A DNA stretch of 64,000 bases from Phalacrocorax aristotelis (lineage: Eukaryota; Chordata; Aves; Suliformes; Phalacrocoracidae), in assembly GCF_949628215.1 (NCBI RefSeq), contig NC_134288.1:1984001-2048000 (forward strand), in the 5' to 3' direction. Positions 22,662-36,600 of the stretch are shown one piece after another. Within the stretch, counting starts at the first letter, position 1; each line of letters starts with the position of its first letter. A program made the position numbers and the translations under genes. The notes beneath the pieces are model-generated. The model saw nothing but the letters and a program-made list of their open reading frames with translations, did not search any database and was not told where the DNA came from.

Positions 22662-25600
22662 ACTGCTGAGGAAGGAAGGTGGGGTCCTGCCAAGGCACAG
22701 CACTTGGCTCATTCTGCCATTAAAAATCAAGTCAGCCTAGTGATTAGCTGTTATTAGCGCTGAATCCTGGTGTACTGGGATGGTGCACGCGAGCACACCT
22801 TACTGCACGGGGCACTGCGCGTGTGTCCACATGAAGGAAGAAGAGACAAGGGAAAGCACAGCACCCTGTAAGAGGTGTAAAGGTCCCAGGTGGTCTGGGG
22901 TTTTGGAGCTGTGCTGCTTTTCCACACCTTGTTTGCTGAAGAAGAGACTTGTAGGTCCCAGTTCTGTCAGCCCCGTTTTCAGGCTTCACAGGAGAGAGAC
23001 GGGAGCACCACTGGCAGAAGGATCATCACCATTTCGCAGGCAGAGTAGAGGGGAATGGTGGTCTCCAGAGGGGGAGCAGTGTTAGACTTGAATGCCCAGC
23101 TCAAAGCATAAACCCTGAGAGCAGCCACTCTTTCAATGTGTTTTGGTGTCACAAAGCCTGGAAACAAAAGCCTGTCTAACACCCACCTCTGCTGCATCTG
23201 TTCTTGCAATAGCTGCTGAGGAGCAGGTGAGCATGAGATGCTATGCTTGCAGCTGAGCCCGGACAGGAGCTGTCAGATGTACATCTGGGAGGAGAAGAGT
23301 TCTCAGGACATGGCCAGAAATTATTCTCCTTCTGCCCTTTACCTTCACAGTGAGAAAAAGCTGATCATCTAAACTGGAGCCTTAAGGACTCAAGTAAACT
23401 GTAACCTGTCTCTGAAAGCTTTGGGGGTTTTCTTTTTCTTTAAAAAAAACCAAACAAACACCAAGAAAATGGCTGTCCCAGTAGAACACATAGCAAATCT
23501 TGCTTGATTCCAGCAGGCAATTTGCCTTTGCCTTTGCCTAGCAAGCAGCTTGGGAAATTAAAAACCCAGCACCAGCCACAGACAAGAACTGATAGTAACA
23601 AGCCCAGTAATCTGAAAGGTGGGGAGCCATAAAGCTGGTTCCAGGAGGCCAAGTGTGTCTCTGGTGTAACGCGGCTCCGGCAGGCACTGTGTATCTTGCA
23701 GTGGTGCTGTCACAGACCCAGCCTGTCTCTGGCAAGAAAATTAATCTGCTCATTTCCACTAAGGCACCCTCTTTCTCCCTGACCAAACAATGATGGAGTA
23801 AGATGGGACTTCAGGGGCTAGACTGCCCCCCATCCCCATTTGCCTTGGGAAGGAGATGCTTTGAGTTGCACTTACTTTTTTACATAAATAGGGGGTTTCT
23901 TTCCAGGATATTTTGTCTCAGTCTTGGCTTTGGGACGGTGTCGCTCCTGCCGCGTACCTGCAGCTGTGGTGGCAGGGCTGCTCTCTGGTCACGCTGCTAC
24001 TCTGCCAGGGCCCTGCAGACGGGAGCTGATGGCTTGCGGGGGGCACTGCACCATGCTACGCTCAGCTGATGCCTCTGGAGGGGGCTCAGCCTGAGATCTC
24101 TGGCCCAAATTGAGCCCTTGCCCACCTGCCCTTCATCCCAGCTTTCTTGACCTGGGAGAGGCAGGCGAGCAATGCGACGTCCCAGCAGGGCTGGTTGGTT
24201 GTGCTCCAGGGCTGGGAGCTGCTGCCTCTGGTGCAAGCGCGCAAAGCATGGCACACAGGCTGCGATCGTTGTGCTATGCTGCCAGCCCAGTGGCCTAAAG
24301 GATTTGAGAGCCTGAGCAGTCCCACTGATGTCAAAGAAAGGACAGATACATGAGCTGCATTACACATGTCAATGTCTCCAGCCACCTTCCAATGGCCATG
24401 ACCCTGCTCACCCCTTCCTCTTCCCCTGTCCTACTGTACTGCCAGAGCACAGTAATAGCTGCCCCTGCAGCACTCCCAGTTGATGCCTTCAAAGTCTGGC
24501 CGGTCTGGACAAGGCTGCAGGGAAGGGAATGAATCCGTCCAGGGACTCATCCTGCTGCTCTCCTTGCTGCAGCAACCAAAGGAAATGGGAGGTGATGTGG
24601 GTCTGCAGAGGCCACAGAGGAGATGGGGTACGGTGCGCTTACCATGCCCAGCAGCCCAGGGCTGGCGGGGCCGTGGCACACCATGGCGTGCTCCCAGTAG
24701 CTTGGCAGTGGATGGCATCAGGCGGCTGGAGCCAGCCAGCTTGGGAATGATGCTGAGCCTCCCAGGCAGCCCATCTGTACAGATTTCCTGAATGATTTGG
24801 GGACAGACATGTACACCATGCAAAAAACCAGCCAGATCTAATTCGCAGATTGGGTTAGGGGAGGAAAGATAAGACAATCCACTTAGTGGTTTTGTTGAGC
24901 TGTGTGCGGCTAAACCAGATTAGGAGCAGATGCTCAGCCGGTGTAAGGTGGCACAGTGCTGTGGGAGCCTATGACAAAACACCAGCGTGTTGCCTGCCCA
25001 GCGATCTCTCTAGTCTCTAAGGGCAGCGCAACGCTGTGCAAGAGCTGTAAAGTGACATTAATACAGAGGGATGGATTAAATGGCAGATTTGGAAGTAGCA
25101 TTATGTATGAATTTCTGCTTTGTCTCACTCCGGGCATCTCACACTAGCCCTTCTACAGAGAAAGGTGATGCACAAAGCGCTCAATCTCTTCTACAAACGC
25201 TGCCTCTGACTTTGCTGAGTCCCTTTGGCCATGTTTGTCCGGGGCTGGTCATGCCCAACTCCCGCACCCAGGTGCAGCTCTGCAGCTGAGGGGTTTTTGC
25301 TCTGCACACCAAGGACATACGGGAAATCAGTGAGAGGACTGAGGCAGACTCCTGAGGCCTTGTAAACATATCGTCTCTCCCCTTTCCCAAGCCCATAGAG
25401 CAAACTCAGCCCAAATTTTCTGTCACGCTGAAAAGCAAGCTCAACTGCTGTGTCCCTCACCCAGCTGGCTCTTCAGCCACAGGACTCCCACAGCTTCCGA
25501 TCTCTCTCGTGAAGCACTTCTCAAGCCTCATTTATCTATGAATTAACTGATTTTATTTTTTGCAGGAGGACAACAGGACATAGCAAGCACTGCACTGTCT

Positions 25601-26100
25601 GACGGAAGGCACTGAGCACTGCCTTAGAGAAGCCCACCATCCAGCTCTCACACTGGTCCCTGACCTATGAAGACCTCATGGGCACCTCACGTACCCCCAT
25701 TTTCCAGCTGAATATACCAAGAGGACCAGTTCGAACCATTATCCAAATCTTGTAACACTTTGCCTCTTACGGATGAAGAAACAGAGACTGAAGGCATATT
25801 TTATCCAGGACACGCCATGATCTGGTGGAGCAGCATCACGCAGCAGCCACTGGACCCTGACTCTAACACTGCTTTGCTGGAGGGCTGTGGGTGCATCGCT
25901 TCCCCACACAGGTTCACCCCTTGATCTGCAAACCAGCAATAGGGTCAGTGCACTGGGGACAGGGCAGTGCCCACTTGGGACACCTCTGGGAACGTGGCTT
26001 TGCAAGGCGCAGGCAGTCCTGCTTTGCTGGCTGTGCTTCTGCCCCTGGGCCCTGTGAGGCTGAGCTGGGGCAGAGGAAAAGGGCACTCACTCATCAAAAC
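22662..26100. other. Non-coding sequence, no gene recognised
   Basis: No identifiable coding region. Short GC-richer patches occur at 23930-24060 and 24600-24700. The longest minus-strand frame (24431-24877) overlaps plus-strand frames and has no recognisable motif. Confidence 0.5.
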
Positions 26101-26400
26101 AATCCGCCTTTCAAATTTCTTTTTTTTTTTCCCCCACAAATATTTAGTGAAAAATGCTGTTTCATCCCAGTTTTCAAACAAACCTTTTCACCTCTTTAAG
26201 GCACTGCTAATTCATAAAGACAAAGGTAAAGCAGGGAATGGGACAATCCTACATCTTTTCAATTCCATCTGTAACAAAATTCCTTTGAAAACCTCAACAT
26301 CAGCGCCAAAGTCAAGTAATTTTCTTTCCACTTTGTCACATTTACTTGTAGCCAGAAAATAAAGGTGAAAACAACATCCTTCCCACAGAAAGCAAATCCC
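26100..26400. other. AT-rich block, candidate conserved non-coding element
   Basis: About 300 bp of AT-rich sequence containing an 11-base T run near 26121, an AAATATTTA motif and a CTTTGAA (TCF/LEF-like) motif, directly left of a CpG-containing patch at 26405-26515. It is non-coding. Its character as a regulatory element is inferred from composition only. Confidence 0.3.
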
Positions 26401-27079
26401 TCTTGCACAACGCGTCCGCACAGAGCAGCATGGGGCTCGAGCCCCCGAGGCGCAGAGGGGGCTCGCGCACCCCAGCACTGCCTCTTGCGGCTGCGCTTAC
26501 TGCACAGGGCTTGCTGACATGGGTGCAACGTCTCCCTAAAAAGAACAAGTCACCGTGTTTTGGGGACAGAGGATGTGTAACTTCTCACAACACCACCAAT
26601 CCCCCTCGCTACTGTTAATACACGGCACTTTGTGCAGACATCGAGTCACAGGGAAGATGCACCTCTAGTAGGGGGGAATGGTGACAGCTTCTTCCCAGAC
26701 TGTTTTCCAGTGCTAGCTGGGAACTACTGGGAAACAGAGACTATAGCCCGCACTGGCTGTGCTTCCCCAAAGGTCTTGTGAATTTTCCTCTGGGCTCCGC
26801 GTTGTTGCTGTTTCTCCTCCTGTTTCCTTCATTGCATTCATACACTCCCAGGAGGATGGAGGCTGAAATGAGCCCGTTCTGGATAAAGAAGGGGCCAACA
26901 GGAGAGATCAGAAAAGTCCTATCTGTGCATGAGTCCTGAACGGGCACAGAGGGCAGGAGGTGGAGATGTCCCCAACTACCTGCAGATCCTCCAGGTGAAC
27001 CTGGCAAAGACATCCTTCCATCCCTCCTCCTCTTAATCCCTTGTGAGTCTCTCTGGACAGGCAGCCTCCTTCCCTCTCT

Positions 27080-27340
27080 CTTCAGACAGCTCCAAAGACA
27101 ACAGTGCCGGGGAGCCTGTACCCGCCAGCTGTTGCCGGAGAGTCGGTCGGTGCAGTGCAAGGCTGCCGGCACTGCCAACCGCCTGGGCACGCAGCGCTCC
27201 CTTGCAGCAGGCGCAAGCGGCGGGCGCAGGCTCCGGGCGGCAACTCTGCGGCAGGTGAGGTCAAGCAGAAAGGCAGCACCCTGAGGAAGCCGGCAGCACC
27301 CGGCAGAGGCTGCTGCAGCCGCAGCCACCCGCTCTGAGCA
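27080..27340. promoter_or_regulatory. CpG cluster with plus-strand splice donor
   Basis: GC-rich sequence with about twenty CpGs, clearly above local background. On the plus strand GCGGCAG|GTGAGG at 27254/27255 is a good 5' splice-site match. The minus strand carries an open frame beginning with an alanine run that has no recognisable homology. It could be an alternative or non-coding promoter in the AAR2-DLGAP4 interval. Confidence 0.35.
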
Positions 27341-27354
27341 GAGTTTGCCCCAGT

Positions 27355-27580
27355 GAATGAATGAGGCAGCTGATGACTATTCAGAATTGGCAAAGCGGAT
27401 CGCTTTCAGCTAAATTTGATCACAATACGGGATAAATTAAGCCACGGGATGAATGCATTTGAAATGACGATTAAAAGAACACACTGTACAAAGTCAGGAA
27501 AGTAGGTTTAGCCAAAATCTGACAATGTACACAAACAGATGAAAATAAAGTTCCTTTCACTGAGCAAATAATGAGGTCGG
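27355..27580. other. Candidate conserved non-coding element
   Basis: AT-rich, non-coding sequence directly flanking the CpG cluster, dense in transcription-factor-like words: CAGCTG (E-box), GATGACTATTCA, a TTTGATCA motif, ATGCATTTG and AAATAATGAGG. Its abrupt boundary with the CpG cluster on one side and a G-homopolymer (27644-27654) on the other suggests a discrete enhancer. This is inference only. Confidence 0.3.
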
Positions 27581-27659
27581 GATCAGCCTTTCACCAAGTT
27601 CCTATGGAAACATCCCTTTTTCCCTTTTTAATTTAAAAATAAAGGGGGGGGGGGAAGGC

Positions 27660-30600
27660 CTGGGAAACGAAGGATGCTCAAAAAGTCTAAGAATAGAGGG
27701 AGGGGCTCAGCACGAGTAATATCCAGTGAGAAAAATAACCTCATGTCGGGGGAGCCCCAGGGAGGGCAGGCAGGCAGGGGAGGCTGCCGAGCCCTCAGCC
27801 CCGCCACCTGCCTGGGGAGTTGCAGTGCCGGCACAGCACTGACCCCAGCACAGTGGGGTGCTGATGCCTGGCAGGTCTCCGACTCGCTGCAGGTCCTGGG
27901 TCAGGGTTCTGGGCTCTTTTGGCAGCTGGAATAAAGGGTGAGGAGGGGGAAGCATTTGGGTTTGCCACAGGAGCACAGAACTGGAGAGCTTGCAGGAGGC
28001 TGAGGTGAGGAATGGAGGCTCATGCCCCATCTGCTCCTGGTTTTGGAAAGATCCAGATTATTCTGGGCCCCTAAAGCAAAGCCAGGGACAGCACAACTGC
28101 CTTGGCTAAGGGATAAGTGGAAACAATGGCACTGAGGCAAAACAAGGCTGTGGAGCTGCCCTGGGGAATCTGAGGTAGGGAGCTGGCAGAGCAACCTGCC
28201 CAAAGGCTGCCAGAGAGCAGACACCAGCAGCCCAGCTCCTGGCTCTCAGGCATGGGCAGGGTTCCCACCACCTTTCACTGGTGGTAAGACAGGCACTGCT
28301 GTCACCTCCGAGGATCCCTGCAGCATCCCCGTCCCTAGGGACCTATTCCCTCTGTCCTCACATCTCACGGTGTGTGTGCTGGCCAAGCAGGAGAGGCAGG
28401 CGGCTCTCTGGGCGAGCAGCATCCCTTTGGGGACGGGCTCAGCCCCTCTGCCAGGCTGGGAACAGGAGGGGAAAAGGTCCTGCAGAGAGCAGCGTGCCGG
28501 GCAGGTGAAGGACCTTGTCGAGCTTGCTGTGGTCTGTACCTGGCCTTCCCTGCGGCCAGTCGGTGAGTGGCCCCAGCCTCTCACTGGGGCCAGACTGGGC
28601 ACAGCAGCACGGGGCAGAGGCTGCTTGTCCCACACTGCCCAGAGCTCGAATCTAGACACCCAGCTCCCAGGGACCCCAGCAGTTCGGAAACCTGCCAGAC
28701 CACCATGCCTCCCCTGGCAGGTGGCCTCCTCCTGCAGCCACACAGTTTGCAGGAGGAGAAAATTAAAGGGCTGTCTATCAGGCTGACATGAACAAATCTA
28801 TTAGCAGCCCCTGGCAGGTGAGAGGAAAGCATTAGCATATGGAAAACGGGGGAGGAAAGGCGACGTGTCTGGGACTGTTATGACTGAGCAGACAGGTGAA
28901 GCCGGGGAGCTTATAAATAAATCCCCCGCACACACCCCCAGCCGCACCTCTGCAAAGTCTCTAACCGGCTTAGAAACCGGGTGCTTGTCCCTGGGGCTGG
29001 GGAGGGGGGCGCGGTGGGGTCCCACATGGGGCAGCAGGCAGTCAGGGAACAGAGGCTGGCTCACTGAGGAGCAATCTGAGTCCACCACCACCGCAGCAGC
29101 AGCAGAGGAGGAGGTGATCCTGGCTGCAGAGGGGAACGGGAGCCCCATCTGTGGCACTGGGGCTGGGGCTGGAACCAGCCGCAGCAGAAGGACTGGGGGA
29201 ATGGATTTTCTCTCCCACCTTTTCTGTCCTCATCTAAGGAGCTTGATGACTAGGGGCAATGCGATTCCCTCTCTTCCTCTTCCCACATCCACCCACGAGG
29301 GTGTTTATTGCAACACCTCTGACCTTTAATACGAAAAAGCTGCTCAGAAAGGCATGTGGGCAGGCAGGTGCTGCTCCAACATGGGCACGAAGGAACGTGC
29401 AGCATCTCCTGCCAACCTGACCCCCACAGCAAGGCGTGCTGCCACGGAGAGGGGGGTGTGTGCAGCCCTCACCCCTCCTTGCCTTGCTTGGAGCATGCCT
29501 GCTTTCCCTCTCACCCAGCAAACCAAATGGCCAGCCTGCGATTCAGTCAGAGCTACTGTGCCCAACACCAGTTACCCCAGTTACCCAAGGGACCGCCACC
29601 AGCCTCCCTGAGACTCCGCTGCCCATCACATGAGTGCCAGCGATGTGATGGTTTGCTGAAGGTTTGGTGTGGGATTGGTCAGGCAAAGCAGACCAAGGTC
29701 TTGGTTAGGCAAACGACAGTTTATAGCAATGTCCAGTTTTAACCCAGAACTGCAGCTAGCTCAGGCAAGCAAGCCTACCTTGTTTGCTGTAAGAGGCTGG
29801 GTTCAGTCCCTGAGAGCAAGAGACAGCAGCAGGGTCCAGTAGGAGTGCAGAGCTGTACCACACTCGCTAGGCTAACATCCCATTCAAGCCCATGAACCTC
29901 AGCAAGTATTGGTTAGTTTTACGCAGAGCAACAGCCAAGATCACCAGCAAATACAACCCCATTCCCCTCCCCAGCAACAACAGAGCTAACTGGATTTACA
30001 AACACACAGGCACCCACAGCTCAGCACACCCCGATGCCCTAAGCATGCCTGGGTTTGCATGCCCTGTTCGGGTGGCAAGGCTGGCAGCCTGGGCGGATTA
30101 GGCATAAATCCTGTGCACAAACATCCTGGAAGAGCTCCAGGATGGCTTCTTGCCCTCCATGCATCACCATCCCACCCCATGGCCAAACCTAGAGAGTCAC
30201 ATTGCTGCCTTTGCTGAAAACGACTGCCCCATCAGGAATATTTATTTAGCTATTTTGTACTTAAAGCTCAGGTTGGGAAAACAAAATAATGGTGATTTTT
30301 GGCTTTTGGGAGCATTCCACAGGCAAGGAGAGACACAGAGGTCAGAGGGAGTGAAAGGAAGGACCAGCTGCAAGAGACACTTCCCAGGCTCTTCCCTGCT
30401 TCTCCAGCTTCAAGGCTCCTACCTCAGGCCTTGGTGATCGCACTGTGGTCAGCAACTCTCACCCCTTGTTTTGTATGCCCTAAGGGAGAGCTTGTCTCTG
30501 CACTTGAAATGCTAAATCTCTCTCAAAGGCCCCCCACGCGAGAGCATTTATTTCAAAGCCTGGGATTTTGGCCCAGTGTCCCAGGCGGGGCAGCAGCCCT

Positions 30601-33600
30601 GTGAGTTGGAGATATAAAATGGTGCCAGGACCAGAGACTGGCCATGGGTAAGGGACAGTGCAAGTTCATAGGGTCCAGAGGTCAGACTGGAGAGATTGCG
30701 ACCAGACTGCCTTCCACAGGTGCAACTGCCCTACAGTGTGGAACAACCTTCCTGTGACATATGACGAGCTGGACTACAGGGCAGTCCTGCTGCCCCTCCT
30801 CTGCACAGGGAGCGCGATCTGCAGGGGGGTCCTTCGTATAATCCCTCACTGTTACAGGGGCGCATGGCCCAGTGTCACCTTCGGAGCAGGAAAAATCAGG
30901 CGTCCTGCTCCCCCTCCTCACTTCTTGAAAGGAGGCGTCGTGGATCACCTGCAGGGTTGCAGTGACGCACAGGTGCTGAGTTGTCTGGCGGTAGTCATTA
31001 AAATAAGTGCTACATTAATTATTGCTGGGTTGCAGCTCAACCTCCAGGTCTGTCACTTGGCAAAACTCACACTTGTGTTGGCTCCTGCTTCTGGGAACTT
31101 CCCAAAGCCCTTGCATTCAGTTGGGAACATGTAGGCACTGTCCCCAGCTGTACTCGCTCCTCCTTGCTGGGGGCTGGCAGCGCGAGTGCAAAGCAGCCTC
31201 TGGAGCCGGACTAAAAGCAGACCCCCCTGGCCAGGGGGTACCTGCCACTTGGGCCATTTGCCACAGGCCATTGGGGCCAGATGGCTTCTCTTCTCCGGGT
31301 GCCTCTGCCCTCACCTCCACCAGGACCTGGGAGAGAGCCCAGTACATCACAGCTCTGACAGGAACAAGGCCAAAAAGCATGGTGCAAACGGTGCTGGGCA
31401 ACTAACCCCACAGACCTACCAGGGGCCTCAGGACCAGCACAACTACGGCAAATGCCAACCCAGCATGCCCTCACAAAATCAGGGAGGCCTTAGACAGCAG
31501 GAGTTGGTAGTGAGATGGAGCAGCTGCAGAACCACCTTCATCCAGGCTGCCAGGACCAAGGTGGTCCTTGACACAGCCTGTGCCAGGTTCCCCTACCTGC
31601 GGCCACACTGCACTGGTCCACCTTCCTCCCAGGCTCTGGTTAAGTACATCCAGCTCCCCCATGACTACTCTGGATTTAGTTCACTGCATTCCCACTTGTG
31701 CCACGATGGTCCTGCTGCCATACAGCATTGCATCCCTGGCTACGGGCCAGACTTTCTGGATGTAAACCCTTCCTACCCAAGGAGTACTGAGAATTTCCCT
31801 GTATTCAGGTATTTTGCATGAGGCTAATGGTTTTGAGGAATAGGTAGTTTTTGGCTCTTTCTCCAAGAAAGAGTGTAGGGCTGGCAGTGCCAGCGGGAGC
31901 TGTGAAACCAGAAGTGGAGTTCGGACAAATCCTGCACCTTCTCAGCTCTTGGCCTCTTACAGAAGCAAGTCTTACAGACCGTGGCTGGCCTGTGTAATGA
32001 AAACTCTGTTCTGCTGCAAGCTTTGGTCTTTCCAGTTTCACTGAACTGACAGTTATTGACAGACTGATGCAGAGGGACCAGTTCCTTCCATGCTGCCCAT
32101 AGTAACCGACTTGCATCAGGCTGCAGCCAATGTCTGCCATGGGCTTGCTCCTATTTCCAACTGTTGCTGTGAGACCAGTACATCAAGTCTTCTTTAAACT
32201 CTTTTCTTTCATTCCCTACCCTCACAGGTATAGGAATAAAAGGGTCATCTTGGGACAGAGTTTCTAAGACGATCTGCAACGAGCAGCTGCTTCCTATAAT
32301 CCCTGCTCCAAAATCTGGTACATGCTTAAAAAATAAGCATGGTTTTGACAGGGTCATTGGAGGTCCACTACCAGACACCTTCCGTCCTGAAATCGTACCG
32401 GTGTAGTTTCAATGTACTTTTCCCTGATTGCCTAGCCTGGCACAGACTTCCTCCTGCATCTTTCTCAAGATGTAGATGTTTAAAAAGCTCCGCCCAGCCT
32501 TACTAAAAGCCACATGAATTTTTCATGTTGCCAGTCTGCTGGGACAAGTTTAATCATGTTTAATAAAGGCTGATGGTGCCTGAACTTCATGGCAGAGTTC
32601 TTTCACAGACTCCCTGGCGTAGGGAGTGTGGAAGAGTTCCTCCCCACTGTGTCGTCTTCACTTGACTTGTCAGCATGAAGAACAAGCTGTTGTGAGCCAC
32701 ATGGCATTTGGGCTTATGAGACAGTGAGAAAACACCATGCAGTTGTGGATATTTTGTGTAAATGAGTCAGCATGGTCAAAATATACTTTCTAGGTATTAA
32801 AACCAAATAGCATTGGGTTTTATTCTGAACCAAGATAGTCTGGGTTAGAGAGTTCAACCAGCAAAATGCTCTTACTATCACTGAGAGAGGACATCTGTAG
32901 GTGGCTGTTTCAAGCAGCTGTGGGTAAGGCCAATATAACTGGACAGGACACAGACCCACTGTGATCTTGCAACAGCCTCTGTCAGTGCATGCCTGAAAGA
33001 CCAAACACTTGCACCCGTTACAGAGTTGTTCAGCACCCTGGGACTGCCTGAGCAGAGCTTCCAGCACAGTGATTGCAGGACCCATCGCTGAACCTTGCCT
33101 GCGGTTTTGTGCTGTGAGCCCACCTAGCCCAGCCTGGAACCAAATGCATCAACAAGCTGCTTAAGTCTTTACGAGGGGCTTAAGCCTTTAAGAGGGCCAG
33201 TTCACACCTACTCTGTGTTAGGTACCAGACTATCCATACTTAACGCTCCATAAGCACCCAAGGTTGCTCCTAGCATTTCCATAATGCCTTTGGAGACGAC
33301 CCCAAGGCCAGTCTGAAGGGCTGGACTGCTCCTTTGACTAATGCACGGGAGACTCGCAGTTTGATCTAAGGAGACAAGCCTTTCTGGGCACCACAAGTCT
33401 GAGATCTGAGAGTGAAACGGGATCTCAGACCTTGCATGTTCAGGAGATTGGGAACCACTGGAATAACAAATACCACCCAGGACTATGGCATGACACCAAG
33501 CTTGTTTGTTATTTACAAATTCAGGTAGATCAATCTAGATAGCAGGAGGGTGGAGTAGGGTCAAGGCAGTCATTTCCCTTCCACAGCTGGCATCACAGAC

Positions 33601-36600
33601 CCGAGCAGGGGGACAAAACCAGGACCACTGCTTCTTCACTTGTCAGTACCCATCAGGATGCAAATCAACAGGAATCAGTTTAGTTCACTGTCAAGGGAGT
33701 GAAGGTACTAGGAGTTACTCATGGGCACATTTTCTAGTGGGCTTATCTACTTAGAGGAAAGGTGGAAGGATGCCTGTCACACCTCAGTATTATACAGTAA
33801 GTGAAAAACAAATATTCTGATGGAGTTATAAATCTTGAATCCAAAGTTCTTGGCTTTGAAAGATATAAATAGCAAACGCCTCTGGGCTGCAGGACCAAAA
33901 GGCATCCTTGTGAAAGGCACAAGGCAAAAAATTAGCTAGACACAGCTTTGTCAAGGGGAGGCCCCCCCGGACTTTTCTGTTGTTTCCCAGATAGACTCTT
34001 CTCAAAGGGTGTATCTCCCAGTCTCAGCCAGAGGCAGACACAGGAGGTCCCTGCTGAAGAACGATCATCCTTTCCCATGTTTCACCTGGTACCACTTGGA
34101 GGTCCAGGTCCTTGACAGGGACACACACACACACACTAGCTGTGCAGGGCCAGTGCTTTTGTTACAGCAAATCTGACTTGCACATGCAGGAAGGACCTGC
34201 CCACAGGTGTGCAGGCCACCAGCACACACAGCCTGCTCCTCCAGCAGCAGCAGGGCTGGAGCCCACCTCCCCTTTCTCCTTGAGCTCTGGGATGTGCAGG
34301 CACAGCACTAGGGTCTGCTGCACTGGCAACTCTGTCTCTCAGTTTTCTGCTCAGAAATAACCTCAGCCCAGACAGCAAAACCATCATCTGCTGCGCTGCT
34401 GTGACAGCAATAGCTCCTTGACTCCAGGGGGTCCAGTTTGCCCCTGCGGCAGCATCAGCATGCCTCCAGCATGGCACCAACAGGCGTGCCTGTGGACCCG
34501 CATGGCTATTGCCGTCCTTTGGATCCTCTCCTGGGGCAGGAGCTGGCAGCATCAAGCTGAGCCTTGCACTTCTATTCAGAAATCTGAAAGGAGGGCTTCA
34601 GACGCTGTTCAAGACCACCGGGAGCTACAGGTCCACCCTGTCCTACATTCAGAGGCACAGCACCATCTGGTTATTTTGGGTTGACCACCTGCCTCCTCTC
34701 TTCAGTAATAGTATCTCTTTGCCAAGAGATTGCAATGGAAGGGCTGCAGGTAGAAGGCACCCAGCCAACACCTTGGTGGAGAAGTGTGGTCGGTGCCCAG
34801 GCCAGTGCTGCCCTTGGACTCCTGTCGTTCCACCTCTGGCTCAGCCCCACCTGCACACTGCGGCACCCCTGAGAAATGGATGGTCCCTAGGCCTGGGGCA
34901 GCAGCTTGTCCTCTCCTGGGGGCACCAGGAACTCCAGCCAGAGAACTAAATCCTGGCAGCACATAGCAGTACGAAGAAACAGAACAGTCATCAGCAGCTT
35001 GGACAGCCTTGGGCACCGCACAGACATGGTGCTGGCCAGGACATCAGGATTATCTTTCTCCATTAACTAAAAGCACTATGGGAGTGCTGGCATCCACCTG
35101 GAAAGCCATCAGGGACAGGCACGAGGAAACTTCTCATCAAGAAGGGCTGCTGCTGCTCAGCATTTGCTTCTGGGAGGCTTTCCCTTAGACCCTGGTTTCC
35201 CCTTGAGATAACAAGCCGGTATATTTTCAATATCTTTATGCTTGGAGGGAGGGCAGAGGACTTTCAGGCTTGGACTGCTCCCAAGAAAGTTCATTTGCAC
35301 ACTTTGCCTTCGCTCAGTTGGGCTGGAGCAGTGACAGGCTGGACCGCAGAGGTCTTAGGCACTCAGGGGACAACGTCTAGCAGCAATGAAAGGAGCAGAA
35401 AGGTGCAATAAAACAGACTCAGGCCACCCTGACATGGATGACCCCTTCCAGACAGCACCCTTGGGTCCCACTCTGGCATCTTGCAAGACCACTCGAGTGT
35501 GCCCGACACTGGTCTGTAAGGCACCAACTCTGCAAACACTCGCTGGGCTGCTGGCATGCCTGTTCCCCCAGCAACTCACACCACAGAGGCATAAAGCTGT
35601 CAGTAACACTGGAAGTGCCAGGATGAGCAAGCAAGCCCAGTGGTGAGCAAAAGGAACATTTCCTGCTCACGTGGAAACAAACTTCCACCCGCAGTGGCTC
35701 GTGCTGTGCCAGGAGTGACTGCAAACCCAACCACCAGCATACCATTGCTCTGGAGACACCCAGGCAGGACGGGGCATCTCTCTTGCAGGGCGGGCAGCAA
35801 GACTTTGGCAGGGCACGAAGGGACAGCCAGCAGTACGGCCGAAGGAGAGGGTGCAGGAGACATGCCTTGCAGCGAAGCCTGCTCCAGAGCAGTGGTGGCA
35901 CAGTGGATGCCTGCCCTTTGGCCACCTGCCCCGTGCTGCCCTGCAGTAGAGCAGGGCACAACTTGCACCTTCGCTGCTGCCCAGCCCACCTGAGGGCACA
36001 CTTGTCATCTCTGGCTGTGTCACCGCGGGGCAGCCCGCAACACCTGCAGGCAGTGCCTCTGCAGAGCTGCTGTCACCAAGCACCGCGCACAGCCGCACGG
36101 GGCTGCGACTGCTGGGTGGGGAGGGAAGGGTGACCTTGTCCTATATTTTAAAGGCCACTTTTCATCTACAAAAAGCAGCCAAATGAGGGCAGCAGTAGGG
36201 AGGAGGAGAGATGAGCGATGCAATGCAGCCGTGAGGCAGAGAGGCAATGCCTCCACACACAGCAGCACTCTTACCCCTTCCCTGGCACAGCGGGGACCCT
36301 GCTGACCCCATCTCTGCTCCCCCTCCTGACCTGCCCTGCTCTGTGACAGCAGGGGATCTGTGGGGGATGGGAGCTGAGGGGTGCAGGAAGAAGGGCAGCA
36401 GGGCTGTGCCCAAAGAGGCAGAGCAGGGGTGTTTTGAGTCAGGGTCCCTGAGTTGCTTCAGCCAGGGGTCGGTGCAGCCCCCCCAGCACACCCTGCCAGA
36501 CTGCCATCAGCCATAGCTCCCCCAGGTCCCATACCAGCCTGCCAGCCCTGCGCTGTGTCTCTGACACCTAGGGTGTTTCAACCACCACCAGAGATGTGAA

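Noticed and set aside
26741-27328. 195-codon minus-strand frame beginning with an alanine run
   Set aside because: The frame coincides with a CpG cluster, no homology is recognised, and its end shows no conserved splice logic. The CpG cluster itself is reported instead.
31186-31821. 211-codon plus-strand frame
   Set aside because: No domain recognised and no splice or promoter context; kept only as non-coding.
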